Source of the DNA: a virus
Length of the DNA stretch: 64,000 nt
Reading direction: 5' to 3' (one strand)
Virus record (IMG/VR): IMGVR_UViG_3300017917_001910
Span: 1-64,000 of that record
A model generated the notes under the pieces. It made no database searches, was not told the DNA's origin, and saw only the letters and a program-made list of their open reading frames with translations. This document shows positions 29,451 through 39,124 of the stretch, in pieces. Position 1 is the stretch's first letter. Each line of letters starts with the position of its first letter. A program made the translations under genes and the position numbers.

Positions 29451-30548
29451 TTATACCTTTTCTTTAATATAAATACCCCCTTGAGAGATTTTAGAAAATT
29501 CAAATTCTGTGGTAATTTTTGGCCCATCCGGCCTAAATACTATAAATGGAATTTCATTCCCTACAATTGAATTTACAGCTTCTTGCATATCCATTTCAAA
29601 CTCTTTAGGGTTTCTTACGTATTTTAATCTTTTTAATTCGATAGTTAAACTTTCAGAAATACCGCGTTGTTTTAAATTTAAAGTAACGCTTTTCTTTAAG
29701 TTAGCAGGTACTTCGTCTACTGTATATGATATTGGTTCTATATTTGGCCCTCTGAAAGTTACGTATGTATATCCTGTCGCACTTGATTGAGATGCTGTAT
29801 TAAAATCAACATAAAGTTGTTTTAATTTTTTAATATCATCTTTATTTAATTCTCCTTTTGATATCATATCAATACGAGAATAAATATCCATTATTAATTT
29901 TTTTAAACTTTCACTAGGTCTTAAGTATTGAAGTGCTGTATATCCAGACTGTGATGCATCAGCATTTGTTGCTACTAAATTATTAACAACATCTAATGTT
30001 TTAATAATTTCCTTCCAAAATTCAAATCTTGTAACTTTGCCTTTAGTCCCTAAACGAATCGGATCTGATTTTGCTCTTCTATAGTCTTTTATTTCATATT
30101 TTTTATTTCCTATAGATAAGTCAAATGATTCTCCGCCGCCTGATACTTTTGAATTTCTTAATAACACTGCTAAAAATAACTCCGCCTTTCCAATTCCTTT
30201 TGGTTCTAACTCATACAATCTAGAACCGAATCCTGAAGAATAATCTTCTGCATTAATATCTGCAACAGATTTTTTAGAATATAAAAGATTTACGAATTCA
30301 TCTTGTTCTTTAGGTTTTAAAGAATTTAAAAAATTAGACATCGCAACTGAAGAAGCCCCTCCGGGTAAATTATTTATGAATGTTTTAAAATCAAGTTCTT
30401 TGCCGGCTTTAATAATCTTTTGTTGTAAAGATTTTGGAATGATTAATGATGTATCTTCTTTTTTAGATTTAAGAGCATCATTAATCATGCCATGAACATC
30501 TTCTTTAGTAAGCTGTATACGTTCTAATATTTTACTTATCATACTCAT
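29451..30548 (-). CDS. PD-(D/E)XK nuclease-like phage protein (365 aa)
   Basis: Around residues 120-160 the sequence GKAELFLAVLLRN...SFDLSIGNKKYEIKDYRR follows the pattern of a PD-(D/E)XK core: an acidic helix, then Asp, then E-I-K on the next strand. The C-terminal part (TIELKRLKYVRNPKEFEM) is basic and strand-rich. The N-terminal 90 residues are helical. The role is unknown; virion-borne nucleases of this type are known in marine T4-like phages, but this is inference. The gene is placed between dUTPase and a terminator. Confidence 0.5.
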   Translation of the reverse strand: MSMISKILERIQLTKEDVHGMINDALKSKKEDTSLIIPKSLQQKIIKAGKELDFKTFINNLPGGASSVAMSNFLNSLKPKEQDEFVNLLYSKKSVADINAEDYSSGFGSRLYELEPKGIGKAELFLAVLLRNSKVSGGGESFDLSIGNKKYEIKDYRRAKSDPIRLGTKGKVTRFEFWKEIIKTLDVVNNLVATNADASQSGYTALQYLRPSESLKKLIMDIYSRIDMISKGELNKDDIKKLKQLYVDFNTASQSSATGYTYVTFRGPNIEPISYTVDEVPANLKKSVTLNLKQRGISESLTIELKRLKYVRNPKEFEMDMQEAVNSIVGNEIPFIVFRPDGPKITTEFEFSKISQGGIYIKEKV

Positions 30549-30577
30549 ATTATATAATATAAATATCAGAGATTAAA

Positions 30578-31003
30578 CTATTTCCCGCTACTTCCAAACC
30601 CACCCTCGCCTCTTACTGTTTCTGTTAAATTATCTAACTCCACAAATTCTACTTCTGGGTATGGCATTATGATGATTTGTCCAACACGGTCTCCTACTTC
30701 ATAACGCTTAGAAGGTATTCCTCCATTCTTATTAAACGTAAATTGTATTTCTCCTCTGTAACCGCTATCAATTACTCCGACACAATTTGATAATGAAATT
30801 TCATAATTACGAATAGAACTTCTTGGAAATAATAATCCAACATATCCTAATGGAATTTCCATTGCTAGACCTGTTCTATAGGTAACTTGAAAGCTTTCAT
30901 CGTTAATAACTTCTACTGCAGTTAAATCTAATCCTGCATCTCCCGGTTTTGAATACTTTGGTATTACTGCATCCGGATGTAACTTTTTAATTCCTACTTT
31001 CAT
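30578..31003 (-). CDS. dut: dUTPase
   Basis: 141 residues with all five trimeric dUTPase motifs: PGDAGLDL, PRSS, GVIDSGYRGEI, GDRVGQIII and RGEGGFGSSGK. It hydrolyses dUTP to dUMP, keeping uracil out of DNA and feeding thymidylate synthesis. It ends 27 bases ahead of the nuclease-like gene and directly follows the class II reductase, so both belong to a nucleotide-metabolism block. Confidence 0.95.
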   Translation of the reverse strand: MKVGIKKLHPDAVIPKYSKPGDAGLDLTAVEVINDESFQVTYRTGLAMEIPLGYVGLLFPRSSIRNYEISLSNCVGVIDSGYRGEIQFTFNKNGGIPSKRYEVGDRVGQIIIMPYPEVEFVELDNLTETVRGEGGFGSSGK

Positions 31004-31012
31004 TTTTTATTT

Positions 31013-32869
31013 TTATTTTACTTCACAACCTGCTGCGCCACAAGCAATTTCTCCGGCAAGATTAGTATCATCTACTAATTCTACTACTTGAGTCAAATCA
31101 ACATTAACTAATGATTCCATCAATTCATTATATCTTTCTTCTGTAATATCTTCAAATGGAGCTTGAATATATGTATGGTCTGCATAAGGAAGAACTGATA
31201 ATCCGTTATAACAATTTTTATTCTCCCACATCCATTCTCCAACGCTTTCCCATTCATTATCTTTAATAGATACTGTAGCAGATATATTATGAGTATTTTG
31301 TCCTGTTCTGTGACCTGGCTTAATCCAATTAGTATAGAACCATTTAACACGACTTAATAAATCTAATGCTGATTCTGTCCTTAAAATAGAACCTTCTGGA
31401 GCTTTTTGTGGTACTGAAATAACTGCAGTATCATGAGGTCTAAAATATTCATCTTCAATAAGCTCCGGATGATTTATTAATAAATGAGTATATAATGATT
31501 CATTTTTTCCAATACGCATTCTTCTAATATAATAATCATTGTGCCAAGCGTGAATACCACTTGATGTTCCTAATACTAATGAAGATGTTCCGCTAGGTTT
31601 AATTGTAGTTGTTCTAGCAGCTTTATTAATACCAATAAGATTGGCTACTCTTTCGTTTTCTTCTTTTACGATTTCAGCAGCTTCATTCATATCATATTGT
31701 TGAGCTTTACCAGAACCTACTCCTGTAATACCAACTCCAATTAAAGCTTCTTTTTCTGTCGTTCTTTGCCAAATTGGTCTTAAGTAATGAAAATCTGTAT
31801 ATCCTGCTTGAAGTGTTCCTATAAATGCTGCGACCTTAACTCTATTATTTAAATCTTCTTGTGATTCAATATTACTTACATTTACTTCACATAGGTTACA
31901 AAACTGAAATGGACGTAGTGCAATTTCACAACAAGGATTAGTTCCCCAATCTTTATCATTGTTTAAATAAATTCCAGGTTCTCCTGCTCCAGAAGCTTTA
32001 ATCTTGTCCCATATTGACATAAAGAATTCTTTAGTAACTCGATTACGTAATAATACTGCTGAGTTATTTGCTCTTCCTCTTTGTGGATTTAGTTCCCACC
32101 AATTACCTGTTTTAGATGAAATCATATCATCATCATCTGCGCTAAATAATGAAATTAAAGCAGCTCTTCTAATACCACCTGCTAATACTGCGTCTGCAAT
32201 ATGGCATACAATATCATGCGTTTCTATAGGAGTTAACTTTTCTCCGTCAGATTTAGTATCTAAAATACCTTGAATCTTAACAATACATTCTTTTAATGGT
32301 TGAGGACCTGGAGCCTTACCACCAGAAGTTACAAGTAATGCTCCTTTTGGTCTAATATCAGAAAAATCAAATAAAATACTTGAACCGCCTTCAAAATAAG
32401 ACTTCATTAGTACTTTAATTGCATCTGCCCATCCTTCAATAGAATCACCAATTAAAAATCTTCTATGTTTTACAGGATTTGGTTTTCTTATTTCCGGTAA
32501 TTTTTCTACGTGATGTTTTTGAACTGAATATCCGACTCCTGTGCCGCCTAATAATAAGAACATTGTTTCGCCAAACGCTCTGTAATCATCTATTGGAAGA
32601 TAAGCACAGTTATAAACTCTGTTTGGAGAAAGCTCAATTGATTTACCTCCGAATTGTAAACTTCTCATTGAAGGAAGTACTTTTCTGTCATAAACCAATT
32701 GATATGCATTTTCTATTTCAGCTTCCATATGCGGATACTTTCTAATATGCATTTCTTTGTTTCTTGTTACAATTTGCCACCAATCTTCTCGGCGACTTAA
32801 CTCACTTTTATATTTTGCATACTTACTGTATACAGTAATATCGGAGAGTATCTTGTTTGAAATTTCCAT
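31013..32869 (-). CDS. nrdJ: Class II (B12-dependent) ribonucleotide reductase
   Basis: 618 residues. VLPSMRSLQFGG, NCAYLPID, LLLGGTGVGYSVQ, NPCCEIALRPFQFCNLCEVN, and the C-terminal redox pair ACGAAGC match adenosylcobalamin-dependent ribonucleoside-triphosphate reductase (Lactobacillus RTPR and cyanophage type). It reduces ribonucleoside triphosphates to deoxy forms without a small subunit, so it does not need oxygen or a radical subunit but needs host cobalamin. No intein is present at the GTNPC site, where some phage homologues carry one. A 10-base gap separates it from the ACP-like mini-gene. Confidence 0.93.
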   Translation of the reverse strand: MEISNKILSDITVYSKYAKYKSELSRREDWWQIVTRNKEMHIRKYPHMEAEIENAYQLVYDRKVLPSMRSLQFGGKSIELSPNRVYNCAYLPIDDYRAFGETMFLLLGGTGVGYSVQKHHVEKLPEIRKPNPVKHRRFLIGDSIEGWADAIKVLMKSYFEGGSSILFDFSDIRPKGALLVTSGGKAPGPQPLKECIVKIQGILDTKSDGEKLTPIETHDIVCHIADAVLAGGIRRAALISLFSADDDDMISSKTGNWWELNPQRGRANNSAVLLRNRVTKEFFMSIWDKIKASGAGEPGIYLNNDKDWGTNPCCEIALRPFQFCNLCEVNVSNIESQEDLNNRVKVAAFIGTLQAGYTDFHYLRPIWQRTTEKEALIGVGITGVGSGKAQQYDMNEAAEIVKEENERVANLIGINKAARTTTIKPSGTSSLVLGTSSGIHAWHNDYYIRRMRIGKNESLYTHLLINHPELIEDEYFRPHDTAVISVPQKAPEGSILRTESALDLLSRVKWFYTNWIKPGHRTGQNTHNISATVSIKDNEWESVGEWMWENKNCYNGLSVLPYADHTYIQAPFEDITEERYNELMESLVNVDLTQVVELVDDTNLAGEIACGAAGCEVK

Positions 32870-32878
32870 TGTTGTTTG

Positions 32879-33022
32879 TTAATTAAATTGTTTGTATTTT
32901 ATTAAATTGATTAGTTCTTGTATAGAATTAATTTCTTCAACCTCTTCATCTTTTATTTCAATATTATATTTAGATTCAATAAGATTTAATATTTCTATTT
33001 TATAAATTATATTTTCTTCCAT
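32879..33022 (-). CDS. Truncated acyl-carrier-protein-like mini-gene (47 aa)
   Basis: Starts MEENIIYKIEILNLIESKYN and runs IEIKDEEVEEINSIQELINLI. This follows the C-terminal half of an acyl carrier protein (helix II-IV: ELVMALEEEFGIEIPDEE..., ITTVQxAIDYI). The phosphopantetheine serine of the DSL motif is missing because the first half is absent. It overlaps the upstream GNAT-like gene by 16 bases and ends 9 bases before nrdJ. It could be a relic or a small helical adaptor. Confidence 0.45.
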   Translation of the reverse strand: MEENIIYKIEILNLIESKYNIEIKDEEVEEINSIQELINLIKYKQFN

Positions 33023-33462
33023 ACATGTAAAATTATATTACCATACTTTTCTTCGAAATGTTGATAGTCTGAAAAATGTTTAGTTAAATAATAATTATAT
33101 AGTTTAGATCTAACATCTCCCTCTGCGCCGTATTCAAATTGTTGAATACTATGTTTATCTACCCAATATCTAATTAACCCAAAAATAGCAGCTAAAATTC
33201 TAGATGAGTATGGAGAATTTAATAATTGAGTTAAGTTTAGATTTTTATATTCATTGTCAGTACTACCAAAGTTTATTGATGGTCGTTTAGGATTAAATAT
33301 AGGTAATATAGTTAAAGTATAATATTGATCTTTATATTTTAAATCAACCCTGAAACGATTAGAAGAATCCCTATCAATTTTATATTCAATATTCTTAGAA
33401 TTTAATTCTTCTGGAGAATATATATCTATAATTTCTTTTAGTATTGGCAATAATTTTATCAT
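33007..33462 (-). CDS. Unknown protein with targeting-like N-terminus (151 aa)
   Basis: Starts MIKLLPILKEIIDIYSPEEL, an amphipathic helix that resembles head-targeting leaders but without the L-x-E end. The body (KYKDQYYTLTILPIFN..., RILAAIFGLIRYWVDKHSIQQFEYGAEGDV) resembles a GNAT-like or related phage fold also seen at 22389..22910. No catalytic motif is certain. Located between the mini-ACP gene and the helicase C-terminal half. Confidence 0.45.
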   Translation of the reverse strand: MIKLLPILKEIIDIYSPEELNSKNIEYKIDRDSSNRFRVDLKYKDQYYTLTILPIFNPKRPSINFGSTDNEYKNLNLTQLLNSPYSSRILAAIFGLIRYWVDKHSIQQFEYGAEGDVRSKLYNYYLTKHFSDYQHFEEKYGNIILHVWKKI

Positions 33463-33500
33463 ATTATTTGGGTATTAATAAATATTGTTTAAGCCACATT

Positions 33501-34667
33501 TTATCCTAAAGAATTTCCTAAAAGTTCTGAATATTTTGTAGCTAAAGATTTTCGTGTTACTGAATCTTCATCCATCTCTGTTTTTGTTTCTCTTCCTTTA
33601 ACAGATGATTCTTGATACATATCAATTCTACCATTTGACATATTAAGTTTAGTTGGTAATGTTAATCCATCTGGCCCGAAACGATTCTTAATAAAATGCA
33701 CTCTTCCTGTACCTGCAATCTTATCTGTTGTTTTTCTTGCTAATGAAATAATAACATCTCCAATCATAATCTTACTAAATGAAGAAGCTACTTGATCTGA
33801 TGTAATAATATCAGATTCTACAGAAGATCTATTTGCTTGAGATGCCGTAACAACTGGTATTTGATATTCTCCGGCTAATCCTCTTAAATCTTCATATGTA
33901 GTTTCTAATTCTTCATGAAGTTTTTCTTTTGCTTTTGCTGAACGTAATAAATCTGCATAATCTACAATAACAATATCAGGTTTTACTCCTTGCATTATCA
34001 TTTTATCTAAATGAGCTTTTAATGTCGTTACAGATGCTGTTTTTGTCGGAAAGAACTTTAAATATAATTGTCCTTTTAATTTAGATAATTCATGCTCAAC
34101 TTCTTCTAAGTTATATTTTAAATTTGCAGTCGCTATTCCAGTAACTACTGAGTCATATCTTTGAGCTACATAGGGCTCTGATAATTCCATTGTATAATGG
34201 ACTACTGTTTTTCCTTGTCTTAATAAATGAGCTCCTACATTAATCATCGAAGTAGAGTTATGTGATAAAATACCATTACTATAATAACAATTAACTTCGT
34301 CTACTGTAATATCATATAAAGATTCATACTTATCTAAATATTTCAACTCTTTTAGATATGTCGTTCCTAATTCAGTTTCTATAATATCAGAAGGTTTAAT
34401 ATTTAATACTTTAGTCCAGCCATCTTGTGTTTTTAATAAATGATGTGATGAACATTGTAAAGTTTTATTATTTCCGAAATAACATGTTACTTTTTGTTGA
34501 ATTTCTGTTCTAAATAAAGAAGTTATACTTTTATATCCATATGGAGTAAGTACTTTAACATGGATATCAGGTATAACTTCTATATTAGGCGTATTTGGTA
34601 TTTGATATTTATCAAATAATTCTTTAATAGTTATAGTTTCTTGTTTATTTCGTTTAATTAATTTCAT
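33501..34667 (-). CDS. 41: Helicase C-terminal half with C-intein (gp41/DnaB-like)
   Basis: Residues 1-137 are the C-intein: TPYGYKSI (41-48), block B-like CSSHHLLKTQDGW (72-84), and YDITVDEVNCYYSNGILSHN ending in the splice-site His-Asn, followed by Ser138 as the +1 residue. Residues 138-388 are the helicase RecA-like core: STSMINVGAHLL completes the Walker A motif after splicing, PDIVIVDYADLL is Walker B, and VVTASQANRSS the sensor. The protein is expected to splice in trans with the product of 35602..36390. The start overlaps the endonuclease stop by 14 bases. Confidence 0.85.
   Translation of the reverse strand: MKLIKRNKQETITIKELFDKYQIPNTPNIEVIPDIHVKVLTPYGYKSITSLFRTEIQQKVTCYFGNNKTLQCSSHHLLKTQDGWTKVLNIKPSDIIETELGTTYLKELKYLDKYESLYDITVDEVNCYYSNGILSHNSTSMINVGAHLLRQGKTVVHYTMELSEPYVAQRYDSVVTGIATANLKYNLEEVEHELSKLKGQLYLKFFPTKTASVTTLKAHLDKMIMQGVKPDIVIVDYADLLRSAKAKEKLHEELETTYEDLRGLAGEYQIPVVTASQANRSSVESDIITSDQVASSFSKIMIGDVIISLARKTTDKIAGTGRVHFIKNRFGPDGLTLPTKLNMSNGRIDMYQESSVKGRETKTEMDEDSVTRKSLATKYSELLGNSLG
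34257..34667 (-). other. C-intein segment (137 residues)
   Basis: Codons 1-137 of 33501..34667, ending SHN before Ser138 (34254-34256). It already contains ITIKELFDKY and VKVLTPYGYKSI, text that in most inteins belongs to the N-terminal half, so the break lies unusually close to the intein's start. Confidence 0.8.
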
Positions 34668-35559
34668 ATATAAATTTTATGACTTGATCTAATATAATAT
34701 CTTTTTTGGATTTCCAATCCGATTCCCATATAATAAAAATGGAATAATTAAGTGCTTCTAGGTCTTTGCATCGAGAAGCATCTTTATTCCATTGGTCATC
34801 AACAAGATACATTCCTCCTGGCTTTTTAATATAATCTCCAGACTTATATATTTTTGGATTACAGTGCCAATAATCTCCATTTACTTCAATAATTTTATTA
34901 TCAACTTGAATATCTACAATATATGAAGTATTAGATATCTTTTTATTAAATTTAAACACTTTATCTTTGCAAAGAGATTTAATATTTTCCTGAATTAATC
35001 TTTCTAATTTAGATACACATCCGGTATTATTATGTTGATCACCAAAATTTTTATCTAACCATGCTTCTTTACCAATTAATGCAATTTCATTTAATTTATT
35101 TCTTCTTGTAGCATTACTTTGCTTTATTTTAGCTTCTTTGGTATGTGAATGACCTAAGAACTTTTTTGATTTAGCACTGGCTATTGATTGATATTCTTTT
35201 AATTTATTACTAGCTTCTTCATGAGACAATCCGTTATTTAAATAATAATCAATAGATCTTTTAGAACCTTTTTTACTTTTTAATTTTGAAGCTTCTTGTA
35301 TTTTTAAAATTTCTACGGGGTCTGATATATTACGTTTAGCATAATATTCATCACAGAATTTATTTCTTTCTCTCTGACTAATGGACACTTGCAATTTAGA
35401 TTCTTCTTCAGTATATCCTAAAGCTAGCCAATATTCTATTCTATTATTGTTAATAGGAGGCGTGCCATTAGAATTAAATCTTTTCTTTTGATCTTCCCAT
35501 TTACGAAGACCTTCTACTTCGCCGTACTTTTTAATCCAAGCTTGTTTTACAGATGCCAT
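34654..35559 (-). CDS. EDxHD (Vsr-like) homing endonuclease between the intein halves
   Basis: 301 residues. The motif order is E186 (SKLERL), D216 (YIVDIQ), E225/D229 with H232 (IIEVNGDYWHCNP) and the later Asp/Arg text WNKDASRCKDL, then FIIWESDW, as in Vsr-like homing enzymes. Basic repeats in the first half (SKLKSKKGSKRSID, SATRR-like) probably bind DNA. It is encoded between the N-terminal and C-terminal helicase genes, as in the fractured genes with split inteins described by Dassa and colleagues. It likely cuts an uninterrupted helicase allele. Confidence 0.85.
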   Translation of the reverse strand: MASVKQAWIKKYGEVEGLRKWEDQKKRFNSNGTPPINNNRIEYWLALGYTEEESKLQVSISQRERNKFCDEYYAKRNISDPVEILKIQEASKLKSKKGSKRSIDYYLNNGLSHEEASNKLKEYQSIASAKSKKFLGHSHTKEAKIKQSNATRRNKLNEIALIGKEAWLDKNFGDQHNNTGCVSKLERLIQENIKSLCKDKVFKFNKKISNTSYIVDIQVDNKIIEVNGDYWHCNPKIYKSGDYIKKPGGMYLVDDQWNKDASRCKDLEALNYSIFIIWESDWKSKKDIILDQVIKFIYEIN

Positions 35560-35601
35560 ATTCTTTATTATAAATATATAAATAATAAAGTTTTTATATA
35601 T

Positions 35602-36390
35602 TTATTTTTCCTGGACCTGGACCTGTAAAAGGTTAATTACTTCATGCCCTTGAATTTTATGATTATCTATTTCATATATGGTAAATGGATCAATCCAAAA
35701 TATAAAAGGCATTCCTTGAGAATTAATCATTTCAATACCTAACTCTTCATACTGTATATCTATAGACGTATTAGGCCCTATACATTTACCAGCACCAGGC
35801 CCTGCCACAAATATAATAAGCTCTCCTTTACCAATACCGCCATCAACCAATTCATTAAATGCAGTCCAAGGTGTAGGTAAAGTTATTCTAGCTGATTCTT
35901 CATAACGTAATTTAACATCTTTTAAATATTCTAATCCAATATCTTGATTAGCCCCTGCTTTCATTGCAGTATCAATTTTCTTTTTGATATTATCATATTC
36001 TCCTGATTGTAATAACTCAACAGATTCGATAATAGCTTTTTTAATACATTGATTTTTACAGAAGTTAACACACTCTGTTTTGACAAAATCTAAATCTTCT
36101 GCTTCAACATATCTTAATATATCTTTTAAAGATTCTACAATAGACAATTTTAAAGGTTCAGATGTAAGTTCTAATGCCTTTACTTTAAATACTTCTAATG
36201 TAGGTACTGTTTTATATTCTGGATAGTATTTCATAATAATACCTACAATCCAAATATTAGCTTCAGAATCAAAATATTCAGGTATTAAAATATCGAATAT
36301 TTGTTGAAGAAATGTTTTATCTTTTATAAGTGCCGCAATTATTTTTAATTGAAAGGTCTTTCCGTACTGCGTAAATCTATCTTGACTCAT
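35602..36390 (-). CDS. 41: Helicase N-terminal half with N-intein (gp41/DnaB-like)
   Basis: Residues 1-202 are a DnaB/gp41-type N-terminal domain and linker followed by the start of the ATPase domain (LPTPWTAFNELVDGGIGKGELIIFVAGPGAGK). At residue 203 the Walker A motif GPGAGK stops and Cys203 opens the N-intein CIGPNTSIDIQYEELG. The last 45 or so residues (MINSQGMPFIFWIDPF...) are not typical intein text. Splicing with 33501..34667 would rebuild GPGAGKST. The replicative helicase therefore depends on protein trans-splicing. Confidence 0.85.
   Translation of the reverse strand: MSQDRFTQYGKTFQLKIIAALIKDKTFLQQIFDILIPEYFDSEANIWIVGIIMKYYPEYKTVPTLEVFKVKALELTSEPLKLSIVESLKDILRYVEAEDLDFVKTECVNFCKNQCIKKAIIESVELLQSGEYDNIKKKIDTAMKAGANQDIGLEYLKDVKLRYEESARITLPTPWTAFNELVDGGIGKGELIIFVAGPGAGKCIGPNTSIDIQYEELGIEMINSQGMPFIFWIDPFTIYEIDNHKIQGHEVINLLQVQVQEK
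35605..35784 (-). other. N-intein segment (60 residues, functional part probably shorter)
   Basis: Codons 203-262 of 35602..36390. Only the first 16 or so residues resemble the conserved intein start C-x-x-x-x-T-x-I. The rest lacks the usual block text, which is found instead at the start of the C-intein. An out-of-frame GPGPGK is encoded just before the stop codon (about 35,608-35,625). Confidence 0.7.
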
Positions 36391-36421
36391 ATTCCTAATA
36401 TATAATATACTTTTCTAAAGA

Positions 36422-37477
36422 TCAAGAATTATTATTTGTTCCTAGCGCAAATATATTTAATTGATTAAAGATGTTTAAAAATGTAATAGGATCGTTAATA
36501 TAGTTATATCCTTTATCCGTAGCTAATATTTGTATAAATTCGTTTTTATTAATTAATGATATAGGCTCGTTAAACTTATCAATTAAGAATAGTTTATGCG
36601 TACCTGATATATCTACATTATGTAGTTGCATTAATTTATAATTACGTGTTATAATGTCTTTATTGTTAATGATTTTTTTGTATAATTTATCATCTTGTTT
36701 ATCTTCACAAAAAGATAAAAATTCTTCTAAACCAACTACCCTATTTTCTTGCAAAATAGGCATCTTTCCTACGGTCTTAGGGCCGATTCCAGGCACTCCG
36801 GGTATATTATCTCCATCGTCTCCAATAAACACTTTATAGAGGTGATAATTCTCTGCAGGCACTCCAAATCTTACTTTAACATCTTCTAATTTATATAAAC
36901 GCTTTTCTACTGGTCTATATACATTAACTTTCTCATTTACAAGTTGTAGATAATCTTTGTCGTCTGAAACTATCATTACATTATTACTTCTTGTATTAAG
37001 AATATCTGTAGTTAAATACGCTACCATATCATCTGCTTCAATATGGTCTGCAGTAATTACTGATACTGGTAAGCAACGTAAGTATTGTATTAATCTTACA
37101 AATTGATGCTTCATCGAAGCACTTTCATCTTCTGCGTTTTCAAATATCTCTGCTCTGTTAAAAGATTTAGGAGCTAAACGATTGCCTTTATATTCAGGAT
37201 ATAGCTCTTTTCTTTTTTTAGAGCCTCCTTTACCATCAAACGTAATAATAATTCTTGTGGGTTTGAATGTTTTAACATAAGAAGCTAGTGACTTTAAGAA
37301 TCCTAAAGACCCTCCTAAATGCTCCCCATTATCATTCATTACGGGATTGGCCATGAAACATCTCAAGTAAAAATTAGTCCCGTCCACTAACATAACCCTG
37401 GAGTTAATATTTAGTGAAACGGGACTTTCTTTTTCTTGTTGAATCTCTGCTAATAACTCAACAAATCTATTTAACAT
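36422..37477 (-). CDS. 5'-3' exonuclease / RNase H-like (FEN family)
   Basis: 351 residues. VMLVDGTNFYLRCF, IIITFDGKGGSKKRKELYPEYKGNR, DHIEADDMVAYL, VSDDKDYLQLV and GDDGDNIPGVPGIGPKTVGKM give the acidic metal-site pattern of FEN-type nucleases such as T4 RNase H, which removes RNA primers. The helix-hairpin-helix DNA-binding part is at about 220-240. It lies beside GroEL and the helicase genes. The start MLNRFVELL... fits; a later start at about residue 27 is possible. Confidence 0.85.
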   Translation of the reverse strand: MLNRFVELLAEIQQEKESPVSLNINSRVMLVDGTNFYLRCFMANPVMNDNGEHLGGSLGFLKSLASYVKTFKPTRIIITFDGKGGSKKRKELYPEYKGNRLAPKSFNRAEIFENAEDESASMKHQFVRLIQYLRCLPVSVITADHIEADDMVAYLTTDILNTRSNNVMIVSDDKDYLQLVNEKVNVYRPVEKRLYKLEDVKVRFGVPAENYHLYKVFIGDDGDNIPGVPGIGPKTVGKMPILQENRVVGLEEFLSFCEDKQDDKLYKKIINNKDIITRNYKLMQLHNVDISGTHKLFLIDKFNEPISLINKNEFIQILATDKGYNYINDPITFLNIFNQLNIFALGTNNNS

Positions 37478-37483
37478 AACTTA

Positions 37484-39124
<1,641 letters not shown>

